Positions 11,521 to 21,418 of a stretch of 64,000 nt of DNA are shown piece after piece. This DNA comes from Apiotrichum sp. Y4204. Lineage: Eukaryota; Basidiomycota; Tremellomycetes; Trichosporonales; Trichosporonaceae. The notes under the pieces were generated by a model that was not told the DNA's origin, searched no databases, and was given only the letters and a program-made list of their open reading frames with translations. Position 1 is the stretch's first letter. The number at the start of each line of letters is the position of its first letter. The stretch spans positions 1 to 64,000 of the forward strand of contig JAMYHL010000084.1 in the NCBI GenBank assembly GCA_025531455.1, written 5' to 3'. Both the position numbers and the translations under genes were made by a program.

Positions 11521-12697
11521 CGTGAGAAGTGATTTGGAAGTGATGTGGTGAGGTAGACAGCGTCTCAGTGTCTTCAGACTGGCTTCTTATATCAGTCAAC
11601 AGCAGCAACACCCGGGAGCTGGTCGGGCTTACGCTCGTCATGTCCTTGTACGCCGACAAGGGTGTGTGTCCAGTGCGGCGTCACCTAGGACGCATGACCA
11701 TACATCGGGGAGGCAGTTCTGACTGTCAGCGCTGGGACGGCCATTATACCGCGCCCATCATGTCAGGAGTGGTGAGAACAATGAGGATCTCTGTGCGCCG
11801 CTGAAGGAAGAGGCGGCTGAGTCCGGATCAGATACACAAAGGTAGCCATCGCGGCTTGTTGTTATCGCAAATCCCGAATCCATAAACGTGCCGCGACGAT
11901 CACAGCCAGCATGTGGCCACTTGCACTTGCTGCAGCGCGGTGCCGTTGCCCTTGCGGCGGCCGGTAGTGTGATGAGTGATGACTGCAGCAACGACGCCAC
12001 AATTGACGCCCAGTGCGCCAAGTTTTAAGCACCCACAGCCTCCCTGGGTCTCTCTCTCTCCCTGGTCTCGTAGCATAAGCTATCGGAAGCACACGCTCTC
12101 GCTCACATGTCAGTACGTACACCATGCATTGGTCTTCGGTGCCGTATTCGAGTCGTTCTCCCGGCGGACCTCTGGCTGCTATCAGCATGGTGTTCCCTAT
12201 CACAGTTCCGAAACAAAACAAAGGATAAAGAAGAACAAAAGACAATGTACGACATTCACTTCCCACCGTGTTCTAAATCTGGCCACCGCTCGGGATCTGC
12301 ATTTATCTGCATTATCTGCGACGCGCAGCGAGTCAAAATACGCCACAGGCGCCACACAGCCTGCGGACAGACCGTTGTTTACCGAAGGGGGGGGGGACAG
12401 AAATGCTTCCAGAGTCCGGCCTCTTCCTCTAGTTGTCCCTCTGGCCCTCTGGCCTTTGGGCATCCCCTTTTTTGCGGTGCATCTGGTTCGGCTCCATTCT
12501 TACAACCTACACTTCTCCCCACTACTGGTCACAAACGAAGAACTCGGGGACACGGCAGATGTGACTTGTGAGGATCATGTGCGCGTGGTGTGCACCGCCG
12601 TGCGTATAAAGTGTGCGCAAAAAGAAGATCACTGCATCGCCGCACTGCATTATCACTGGTAGAGGCCTCACTGAAATGTCGTCATGCGCCATCAGAG

Positions 12698-12729
12698 GCC
12701 ATCAGGCCATCAGGCCATCAGGCCAGCAG
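12698..12729. repeat. 8-bp tandem repeat GCCATCAG x4
   Basis: Three perfect GCCATCAG units followed by one variant GCCAGCAG, in noncoding DNA. Confidence 0.85.
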
Positions 12730-13195
12730 GGCGGAGTCAGGGCTCACGACATCACCTTTGACAGCGGTCCGATCTGTATGCAGTGCAACCCCGATAGCAC
12801 CCTCGTCGCTTACATTTCGCTCCTCGCAGTTTCTCACTTCACATCACGCTAGGCAGTTCACAGCTATACGATCGATATGCGACATGATCGACAATCTTAT
12901 ATTGACAGCCCGCCACGACATGGTGTGTAGGGCAGAATTGGGTCCCCGAGTACTATTCTCAGATAGTCCCGACCGACTCTGAAGCGACCACGGTGCCGAA
13001 TGCTCATGATCTCCCCCTGTGTATTAGATGGGCCAGATGTCCCAGATCCCATCGTGCTTGATTTCACATCAATGTCAGGGATGTTTCTCCTCTACAGATC
13101 ACGTAGCAGATGGACTCACCCTCGTGTGACTCTGAATGTCGTCCATGCTGTGCTTGCCGACATAAAGATTGTGTTTTACCGCCTGACGCACGATG

Positions 13196-13203
13196 TATAA
13201 GAG
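13196..13203 (+). promoter_or_regulatory. probable TATA box of the secreted nucleotidyltransferase gene
   Basis: TATAAGAG lies 85 bp before the ATG at 13281. The 13-mer TATAAGAGCAGTT is repeated exactly at 19738, 69 bp before the TauD-type dioxygenase start. Confidence 0.5.
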
Positions 13204-13280
13204 CAGTTGACGCTATACGTGTTCAAAACGCTATCCAGTTTACCCAAGACACTGAAGAATCGACCATCTCACTTAACGCC

Positions 13281-14976
13281 ATGAGGGTGACGGCCCTGCT
13301 TGTGATATTTTCGCCTCTGATCGCACTGTAAGATTTTGAACACAGCAGGGACGTCAACTAACAATAGGGCCACGCCCACTCCGGCGAATCACGACTTGCT
13401 CCTTCCGCGCGCTGTCGGGCAGGCCCCACGAACGTCGAAGGAGTTGACGGCGGCGGCCCAGGCGGTACACGACATATTAACGCGCAGTAACATCGACTAT
13501 GCTCTGACGGGAGGTTTTGCCATGGCGCTCCACGGCTTCCCTCGCAAGACCGGCGACTTGGACTTATTCACCGACGACCAGACCGGCGCCAAGACGCAGC
13601 TGCTCAACAACAACAAGTTCACACACGTGAATCCGATAGTACTGTTTTCAGCCCCCGCATCCATCACGAACGTGAAGACGCTTTTTGCCACTGTCAAAAG
13701 TCAGTTGTTCAAGGGTTCTGCAAGGCCCGAGGTTCGACTCCAGATTGATGTCAGCGCCGGATTGGGACAACACACCCATCATCCGGTTGAAAGGATAAAG
13801 GGTTTCAGGGTACAAAACCTTTATGATATACTCGAGGTCAAGTGCGCGACTGAGAGACACGAGAAGGACTCGGAAGACATAATGGACATTATAGGGAGGT
13901 ACAAACGAAGGAACGTCTTACGAGAAGATCTTCTCGCGGGAGCACCGTCCTGCGCGGGTACGAAACAGCTGGACGATATCTATCCACCACCACCAGCACC
14001 AGCGCCTGGAGCCCAAGCGACAGCAGCGCCCTGCAGGAGAGGCCTGGGTACGAAGGGCTCGAGGAACTTAGCATGTAAAATGCCCAGCACCAAACCTCTG
14101 GGGGGGAACAATCGCGCGGCTACCCGTAAACCGACGAAGGGACGTGTACCAGCAAAGGGACGCAAGCAAACGAATGCCCGTAAACCGGCGGGGAACCGCA
14201 AACAGACAAAGGCCGGCAGGCCGGCGAAGAACGGTAAACAGGCGAATCGGCCGACGAAGGGTCGTAAACAGACGAAGGGCAATAGGCCGGCGAAGAACGG
14301 TAAACCAACGACCAAACCGGCGAAGGGCCGTAAACAGACGAAGGCTGGCAGGCCGGCGAAGAACGGTAAACAGGCGAATCGGCCGGCGAAGGGTCGTAAA
14401 CAGACGAAGGGCAATCGGCCGGCGAAGAACGGTAAACCAACGACCAAACCGGCGAAGGGTCGCAAACAGACGAAGGCCAGTAGGCCGGCGAAGAACGGTA
14501 TACAGGCGAAGCGTCCGGCGAGAACTGGTAAACAGACGAAGGCCCGTAAACCTGCAAAGAACCGTAAACCAACAACCAAGCCGGCGAAGGGTCGTAAACT
14601 AACGACTAAGCCGACGAAGGGTCGTAAACAAACGAAGGCCCTTAAACCCGCGAAGAACCGTAAACCGACGAATAGGCCGACAAAGGCTCGTAAACAGACC
14701 AAGGCTCGTAAACCAGCAAACAACCGTAAACCAACGACTAAGCCGGCGAAGGCTCGTAAGCAGACGAAGGCCCGTAGACCAGCGAAGAAGCCTAAACCAG
14801 CGAAGGCCCGCAAGCCAGCAAGGACCGGCAAGCAGAGAAAGACTGGTAAAGCGGCGAAGAACCGTAAACCGACAAAAGCTCGTAAACCGGCGCGGAACCG
14901 TAAACAGACAAAGGCCCGTAAGCCGGCGAAACCGCGCAAACAGCCACGCCGGAGTTCGAAGAAATCAAGGATGTAA
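13281..14976 (+). CDS. secreted nucleotidyltransferase-fold protein (AbiEii-like) with Lys/Arg-rich tandem-repeat tail
   Basis: Exons 13281-13327 and 13368-14976; the 40-nt intron (GTAAGA, branch CTAAC, ATAG) joins in frame to 551 aa. Exon 1 supplies a signal peptide (MRVTALLVIFSPLIAL, then ATPTPA). Residues 40-200 form a nucleotidyltransferase fold: Gly64-Gly65 turn, metal-binding Asp79-x-Asp81 (GDLDLF), third acidic residue Asp143 (LQIDV), then Lys174...Arg179...Lys182-Asp183...Asp186, the C-terminal signature of AbiEii/DUF1814-type proteins. From residue 220 to the end (about 330 residues) there is not a single Asp or Glu; the tail is made of units such as RKQTKAGRPAKN and GKPTTKPAKG. Such a tail should bind nucleic acid or acidic wall polymers. 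In bacteria, AbiEii-type proteins act on RNA-linked targets; function here is unknown. A start at 13336 instead would lose the signal peptide but keep the fold. Confidence 0.72.
14100..14940. repeat. coding tandem repeat array, 30-36-bp units in 132-bp higher-order units
   Basis: Inside the nucleotidyltransferase gene. Two complete 132-bp units, 14211-14342 and 14343-14474, differ at about 5 positions; a third begins at 14475 and diverges. Each 132-bp unit encodes 44 residues made of two 22-residue units (12 + 10). Flanking copies are more degenerate. Because all units are multiples of three, other frames and the opposite strand also stay open over this stretch. Confidence 0.9.
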
Positions 14977-17363
14977 CGACCAACTAACGGCGCGGCGAGG
15001 GAGGTGCAGAGGAAACAGAACAAATACTAACAGTTCTCCCACTGACCGACCACCGTTCAACCCCATGACTGATTTCCGTATCCTTATCATGATGCATGCG
15101 TACTGTACATTGCTGGGAGCGCTGTAGCGGGAGACGGGGTTGTACGTTATTTGTCGTCCCTTCGCAAGACATTTGTGAAGGATGCGAGTGCTTGATCAAG
15201 TGTTGTTGTGCATCAACTAGTCGCAGAACAAGACCCGATCATTGAACCGAGTAGGGACGGGCGATCGGGAGTTGCCTCACGTATGCGAAGACAGAGTGGC
15301 GGTTGGCGAAGACGTCGATAACGACATGTTTACAAACTGGGCGAACAACAAACATTGCTGCAGAAAGGTTCCACAAGACATCAGACCCACACAATCGGAG
15401 AGTGTCCGGTACCATGAATGACGACGGTACAAGGGTCTAGCCATCCATTCTTGGCCTGGTTCCGAAGCAACGGAACTCGGCGTTCGCCTCCTGCTGGTAG
15501 TCAAATGCGGGGAGATCTGTTGACAGGTTGACATCATCTGGCACCCACAACTGTGCTGGCACCGAGGTTGGGACATCCCGCTCCCGAACATCGTAAGAAA
15601 AATGGCGCACATGACATGGCACGTGCACCGCGCATTCCAACAATGCCAGCATTCTGCTGGAATAGCTGGAATAGGAACACGGCTTCTACTCGTGTACCCG
15701 AGAAAGAGACCCAAGCCACCAGCTGCAGAGCAATGGGAACGGGAGCACTAGGAATGACGGGCTCGAGTGTACCGTTATCGAGAACCAGGGCTGGCCCGGA
15801 TTTACGGGACCTCCTGACTGCAGCGAGTACAGCACCATGCGGGAAGCGAGAGGTGGGTTTGAGGCATTGTACACACAGTGTAGGTAGGGGTCTGCATCAC
15901 TAGTGATCTTGAGAGAGGTAGTGTCTGATTAACAAGCGCGCCCCATGAGGTACGTGTGCAATGTGTACCATTTCGGTCGAGATAACAGTCCGTCGTATGC
16001 AAGCCCATGCTTCCCCTTTGCGATAACATCTGCCGGCTCCTTTGTCTCGGACTGAAACCCTCCTTGCATCCGCCGGCCATCGAAAGACTGCGGAGCAGTA
16101 GACAGACCTGAGCTGTGTGGCCTGCATGGCCTTTGGCCTGTGGACCCACATGGAACGCTACCTGAGACTACCTGAAGGTCCCAAATCTTGTGAGCGCGGC
16201 CCGGAGTCATCAGTCCTGAGCTGCTCGTAAACCTTGCTGTACACCTCTTCTGTATCTTGCGATCTCTGCAACCCGAGATGTATTCGGCCTTCGTGCCTCT
16301 CCGTTTTACCCTTGCCATGATCGGGCAAGGATTACACCAATGTCGCCCTGCACATCGAACTGATCGTTAACAGCATGGCAAAGCAGATCATGAACCTGCA
16401 AATCCTGGCCTTGCCCGCCTTCTGCAGGTGGAGCCGCATTTGCGGAGCCATGAAGCGAATACTGGGTATGCTCGGGATGCCGCACAATGTCGGCGAAGAT
16501 GACGACAAGGAAGATGAGACACCACCAACGAGTCTCGACTTCTATCGCACGCCCATAGTGTGGGGATGAAGGGATGAAGAGTACGTGGTAGGGTTGATCC
16601 CGAAAAGGATTTGCCGCGGCTGGAGTGCGTACTTGTTCCTCGTTCCGCTGAATGTCATGCCCCATGTCCGGCGTACGGGACCCGACAAGACGCGTGCTGG
16701 GTGAGACACTGACGAGGCACGATCTGAGGTTACGACCTACAGCTCCCTGGCCCTCCTCGCTGTTCTCCGCGGCTCAGGAGAGATCAGGACTCGGATGGCC
16801 AGGATGAAGTCAGTTCTTTCTATCACGCCATGGCCTTGTCACTCCTCCCACTTCCCACTTGGGCAGAGCAGTCACAAACAAAGAGAGCGTGAGGTTATGG
16901 ATCCTGTCGATAGTCAGGGTACCCGAGACCAGCGGGAGAGGTGGTGGTACTTACTGCATCGTGTGCTGCATAGGCACCGGCCAATCGAGCGTCTGCAAGG
17001 GCAAACTTCATCCTCTTGCTTGTGCGCGACCTCTCTCCTCCGACCTTCTACGATGCCGACATGCTTCATCTTGGCAGTCCGGTGACGACTCCCACCCTAG
17101 GCCTATCCTTTGGCATGCGTTTTGTTAGCGTGCGGCCTTTACTCGGTACCGTCTGATCAACGGTCACAGGGGGTTGTTCTGTCATCGGTGTTGTTCTTTC
17201 AACATTACTGCCCGACAGACACTCTTGGCGGACTACATATGAGGTGACCACCAGAACCTCTTATACCCAACGTGCCACTTATCGACTATTTTGCACTGGG
17301 CAGTGACCAACTGGCCCTCACAGTGAGATTTTCTGGACTCTCTGCTCTTACCTCAAGACGCTG
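14977..17363. other. 2.4-kb intergenic region
   Basis: I see no gene. Several antisense frames (for example 15277-15714 and 16306-16665 on the minus strand) lack codon bias and motifs. The right end must hold the promoter of the beta-propeller gene. Confidence 0.5.
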
Positions 17364-17402
17364 GTGAGTATACTCTGATAGAGAAGCCTCGTTAACATTT
17401 AG
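17364..17402 (+). other. probable 5'-UTR intron
   Basis: GTGAGT at 17364, a TTAAC branch-like element and TTTAG at 17402 define a 39-nt intron 16 bp before the ATG at 17419, in the size range of the coding introns in this window. Confidence 0.5.
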
Positions 17403-17418
17403 AGGCGCAAACTTTACA

Positions 17419-19074
17419 ATGAAGATCCGGGCAAGCCTTATCGTTGCCCTTGTCAGTATCAATGCTGCAAGCGCAACACCAGTCGTGAACCGGGGTGAAC
17501 CGCTGCAGCCAACACCCCTGGCACGGCAAGCAAACGATGAAGTCGCACTCGAACGGAGAATTCTCAACTGGTTTTGGCCATCCCGCCCAACTTCCACCTC
17601 GACAAGCTCCAGAACCTCCTCCACCACAACCTCCACGACTTCCGCAACTAGTTCGGCTCCCCCTACTTCATCTCCGACATCATCTCCGGAACCTAGTAGC
17701 GATGCCGGCTCGAGCTCTTCCGACACCGGAGAGCCCGGAACGACCCAGCCACCGACAACCAGCAGCGAACCTCCTGCGAGCTCAACCTCGAGCTCCGCCG
17801 CTCCGGCTGAGACGAGCCCGGTGGGCGCCCAGGCCGACGCCCAGGGCCCATACGTATCCAGCCTCTCTGGAGAGTATCTCTATGTGTGGGCGGGGGCGGA
17901 GGGCCGTCAGCTGGCGGACCGACTGGTCACGCTCGACTTCAGCCGCAATTCGCCCACGTATGGCAAGGTCGTGTCACAGACGGTGATGCCCCCGCCGGTG
18001 TCCAGTGGAAACGAGCCGCACCATTGTGGCCTTTCCGCCGACGGGCAGACGCTTATCTGCGGCGGACTGCTGTCCGTTCTCAAGAGCCAAGACGAGATCT
18101 TTGTGTTCAGCCTTGCGGACCCTGCGATGCCCAAGCTTATCACCACAAAGAAGGGCAGGTTGGGCTCTATTCCGGACGACTTTTACCCCATCAGCGACAA
18201 CACGTTCCTCCTTACTGAGATGGGCTCGGCAACCGGTGGATCGCCTGGCCGCATTGCTCGTGTCAACACGATGGGCGATGTGCTCTCTGAGCACCCAGAA
18301 AACCCTCCCGGCGACTTCAACCCACATGGCATCGATGTCCGCGCAGACCTCAACCTCATGACGACGTGCGACTACATCGATCCAGCAAGCTCTCTCGCGA
18401 GCAGCCCGGGGCAGACCATCCTTCGTTCCTCCGTTCGCGTGTGGAACCTCGACTCTCTTGAAATGACAAAAACCATCCGCCTCCCCTCGGGAACGGGCAG
18501 CATGGACTGTAAGCTGCTGAAGCATCATCCTGGCGGCCTGGGATTCGTTGGTGGCTCGGGTGACGGCAAGATCTACCTGTACGATGCCATGAGGGGAACG
18601 GCACAGCAGGTCATCAACCTCAATGCGGACCTCATCTTCATTCTCGTCCGTCTCTTTACGCCAAAGGTCCTCGCCCAGTACATGCAGGTGTCTGCTGATG
18701 ACCAACGTCTGTACATCCCTTATGCCACCAACACGGGCAACATCTTTATCGATTCGGGTCTCTACAGTGGGGTTGCCGTGTACGACATTTCGAACCCCTA
18801 CCGCCCTCGCTTCATCCAAAACCAGGCGCTGCCCAGCGGTGCAGGACCTCATCTATCCCACTTGATGGGCAACCGCCTCATCATCACCGACTACTTCTTG
18901 GACCAGGACAACCTGGGCAAGATCCATCTCGATGGCGACCACCATGTTCGCAGCTACTTGATCAACTCGCAGGGCAGGCTGAGCAGGGACAACAGATTCG
19001 ACGTCGACTTTAACAGGCTGATCAACGGAGTTCGTCTCCGTCCACACGGCATGGCGAGCAACATGCGCTACTAG
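17419..19074 (+). CDS. secreted selenium-binding-protein-like (SBP56 / methanethiol oxidase family) beta-propeller
   Basis: Single coding exon, 551 aa. Residues 1-19 are a signal peptide (ending ASA before TPVV), then a Ser/Thr/Pro-rich linker of about 85 residues (roughly 52-135) that is probably O-glycosylated, then a beta-propeller domain. The propeller carries SBP56 landmarks: GNEPHHCGLSADGQ with a His pair, PGRIARV, NPHGIDVR, VRVWNLDSLEM, MDCKLLKHHP, SADDQRLYIPY, HLSHLMGNRLIITDYFL and a final RPHGM. In SBP56 proteins such histidines bind the copper used to oxidise methanethiol, and most members are cytosolic or periplasmic. Secretion with a mucin-like stalk suggests a surface or extracellular role. 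Family assignment is by motif similarity only; another YVTN-type propeller is possible. Confidence 0.68.
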   Translation: MKIRASLIVALVSINAASATPVVNRGEPLQPTPLARQANDEVALERRILNWFWPSRPTSTSTSSRTSSTTTSTTSATSSAPPTSSPTSSPEPSSDAGSSSSDTGEPGTTQPPTTSSEPPASSTSSSAAPAETSPVGAQADAQGPYVSSLSGEYLYVWAGAEGRQLADRLVTLDFSRNSPTYGKVVSQTVMPPPVSSGNEPHHCGLSADGQTLICGGLLSVLKSQDEIFVFSLADPAMPKLITTKKGRLGSIPDDFYPISDNTFLLTEMGSATGGSPGRIARVNTMGDVLSEHPENPPGDFNPHGIDVRADLNLMTTCDYIDPASSLASSPGQTILRSSVRVWNLDSLEMTKTIRLPSGTGSMDCKLLKHHPGGLGFVGGSGDGKIYLYDAMRGTAQQVINLNADLIFILVRLFTPKVLAQYMQVSADDQRLYIPYATNTGNIFIDSGLYSGVAVYDISNPYRPRFIQNQALPSGAGPHLSHLMGNRLIITDYFLDQDNLGKIHLDGDHHVRSYLINSQGRLSRDNRFDVDFNRLINGVRLRPHGMASNMRY

Positions 19075-19806
19075 TTTTCAGCATCCAGGTGTATAGTGAT
19101 GGCGAGTAATGAGCAGAATGGAGTTGTGGACCCCTGACTTGATAAAACGGGCCCCAAAACCATTACCTTTATTGTGATAATTGTTGCGACTATCCTACTC
19201 CGTACTACTGTCTCTAATGTATGAACATTGTCTTGGGCAATGGCGCACGAGTGAACAAAGATCAAGCGCTATCAACAGACAGTGGACAGTGTCTGCGTAG
19301 CAAGCAAACTGGACGCTGGCGGTTCTGTCCTCTCAAGTCGTTGGTCGGAGATGTCCGACGCGCAACTTGCAAAACCACATCGTCCTCATCGCGAGCGCGC
19401 GAGCACAATCAGCAAACACATGGCGTGAGACGTGGAGACGTGGAAACACAAGTGCAGCCCGAGGGTCATTGCTGGTCATTAGAAGGGAGTACATGTCAAT
19501 AAGAGGTCTGTGTCAAAAGTGTTGAGGCCATCGAGTTCTGTTGGATGAGGTCAGTCTCCTCACACATGGCGTCATCTTATCAGCAACTAGCGTCTGCGAA
19601 CGTCTTGCCATACATACTGTAGCTCCCAATCTCGCCATACTTCCCAACGATGGAGTATGCTTGGATAACACTGGCGCAGTACGAGACTTGAGTAAACTTT
19701 TGAGTCCTGGTAGATTGAAGTCACGCTCTGCACACGGTATAAGAGCAGTTTGGACATGAAGCAAGAGTGACTCTCACCATCGATTAATCCACAGTAACAA
19801 CACACA
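19075..19806. other. intergenic region upstream of the dioxygenase gene
   Basis: No gene seen; the right end is the dioxygenase promoter, with a TATA box at 19738. Confidence 0.6.
19738..19745 (+). promoter_or_regulatory. probable TATA box of the TauD-type dioxygenase gene
   Basis: TATAAGAG, 69 bp before the ATG at 19807; the 13-mer it heads also occurs at 13196. Confidence 0.5.
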
Positions 19807-20961
19807 ATGGCTCCCATTGCTGTCGAGAACGCTCAACCAATCCCCACCAATACTCTCAAGGAGGGACTGGCCAACTTGTCCTTGGCGGAAGTTGACTCCT
19901 CTGACCTCCGCAAGTTTGCCAGTTTTGACAACACACCCTCGATCGGCACCGAGTTTCGCGCGCACTCAGAAGACGGCACTCCCACAATTGCAATACGCGA
20001 CATTCTCGCAGATGAGGGCAAGCTCAAGGCTCTGGCCAAGCTCGTTTCGGAGCGTGGTGTAGTCTTCTTCCGCAAGGCGGAGATCACCCCCGAGGAGCAG
20101 AAAACCCTGGTCTCCGAGCTGGGACGTCTCAGCGGCAAGCCAGCCACCAGCGGTTTGCACATCCATCCGCTTACGCTTGAGGGGACCCCGTTTGGCGATG
20201 AGATTTCCACCATCACCAACCAGTACATTCTCACCGACAAGTTCGATCGCTCCCAGTCGACTCGCTATGCGAAGCGCCGGTTGGGAAAGAACGGCTGGGT
20301 GAGAACTGAGCTGCAACTAATGCCGAGCTAACAAGGACAGCATACCGATATTACCTTCGAGAATGTCCCGTCCGACTACGCGTCGCTCCAGATCCGTGAG
20401 CTTCCGAGTGTTGGCGGAGACACCCTCTGGGCGTCAGCCTACGAGGCTTACGACCGTCTGTCCCCTGTCTATCAGCAACTTCTGGAAGGCCTCGAAGCCG
20501 TCCACATTGGGGACGCTTTCCTCGAGATCAGTGCCAACACGGGCATCAAGCTGCGCGATCACCGGGGTGCTCCCGAGAACGTCGGTCTCGACCTTGTGAC
20601 TACCCATCCCATCATCCGCACGAATCCGGTCACGGGATGGAAGGGACTGTTTGTCAATCGCGGCTTCACGCGCCGCATCGTTGGACTTACCGATACCGAG
20701 TCGGACAGCCTGCTAGACTATCTGTTTGAGCATGTGAGCGCGAACCACGACCTCCAGGTGCGCTTTCGATGGGAGAAGGATTCGCTCGCCATCTGGGACA
20801 ATCGCTCGACGTTCCACACCGCCACAGAGGATATCGACAAAGGCAGCCTTCGCCTCGGTACCCGTTCTGTGTCGCTTGGCGAGCGGCCCTTCTTCGATCC
20901 CAAGTCACGCAGTCGTCGTGAGGCGCTCGGTTTGTCAAAGGTGAATGCCGTAATTGAATAG
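19807..20961 (+). CDS. TauD/TfdA-family 2-oxoglutarate-dependent dioxygenase
   Basis: Exons 19807-20298 and 20341-20961, with a 42-nt intron (GTGAGA, branch GCTAAC, ACAG), encode 370 aa. The spliced junction forms the iron-binding His165-Thr-Asp167 (GW|HTDITFE), so the intron is well supported. The distal histidine sits in WDNRSTFHTATED and the 2-oxoglutarate-binding arginine in LGTRSVSLG. The N-terminal SERGVVFFRK and PSVGGDTLWASAYEAYDRL are typical of fungal taurine/sulfonate dioxygenases (yeast JLP1 type), which release sulfite from sulfonates and act in the cytosol. Related members act on herbicides or other acids, so the substrate is not certain. Expression under sulfur limitation would be expected for a JLP1 homologue, but no motif here proves it. 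Confidence 0.88.
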
Positions 20962-21418
20962 CCTTCCGCGAAACAGACTGCTGCCGCGTAACATGAAGTT
21001 GTGGAATGTAAATAAAGTTAAGACTCGGTGATTGGTAATGCAGCCGTTGATGGGGGTCTGGGGCAGTCAGTCGGCGTGCGACCCGCTGTGTTTGCAAACT
21101 TTGGAGACGACATATCCAGTGGGCGCGTGATTGTGGACGCGTGGTGTGCTCGCAGGAACAACTTGTTCTGGGCAAACTTCAGCTGATGTCCATGACAACA
21201 TTGTATGCCGGAGTAACAAGCCGAGATAACAGGCGGGGAGAACGCCGAACTTTGGTGGCTATTTAGGGTTGATCATTGTTCTTGGTTTCGCTAGTTGTCG
21301 CGTGTGACAATGTCTGTGGACATGGAGGGCCCACAACGCCCTGCCTTCAGTATATAAACAGCCCACAAAGAGTCAACGATATCAATGGCGCCCCACATCC
21401 TTTCCTGTCGACAACAGC
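20962..21418. other. intergenic region upstream of the GH89 gene
   Basis: 457 bp with the dioxygenase 3' end and the GH89 promoter; no gene seen. Confidence 0.65.
21351..21358 (+). promoter_or_regulatory. TATA box of the GH89 gene
   Basis: Consensus TATATAAA, 68 bp before the ATG at 21419. Confidence 0.65.

Larger units (their letters stand above)
11521..13280. other. 1.76-kb intergenic region
   Basis: Contains the oleate hydratase promoter at its left end and the promoter of the nucleotidyltransferase gene at its right end. The longest frame (11976-12662, +) has no codon bias or motif. A short G run lies near 12388. I see no gene. Confidence 0.55.

Noticed and set aside
11976..12662. 228-codon + strand frame in the intergenic region
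   Set aside because: No codon bias, runs through low-complexity and G-rich DNA, no motif or plausible start.
13725..13745. GGTTCGACTCC, similar to a tRNA B box
   Set aside because: It lies inside the nucleotidyltransferase coding exon and no tRNA cloverleaf or A box fits around it.
13980..15023. 347-codon hydrophobic-looking frame antisense to the polycation tail, and Arg-rich or Ser/Pro/Tyr-rich frames in the other frames
   Set aside because: All arise because the tandem repeat units are multiples of three bases; none has a start context, signal or non-repeat domain.
17974..18852. 292-codon minus-strand frame within the SBP56-like gene
   Set aside because: Antisense shadow of a gene with family motifs and codon bias.
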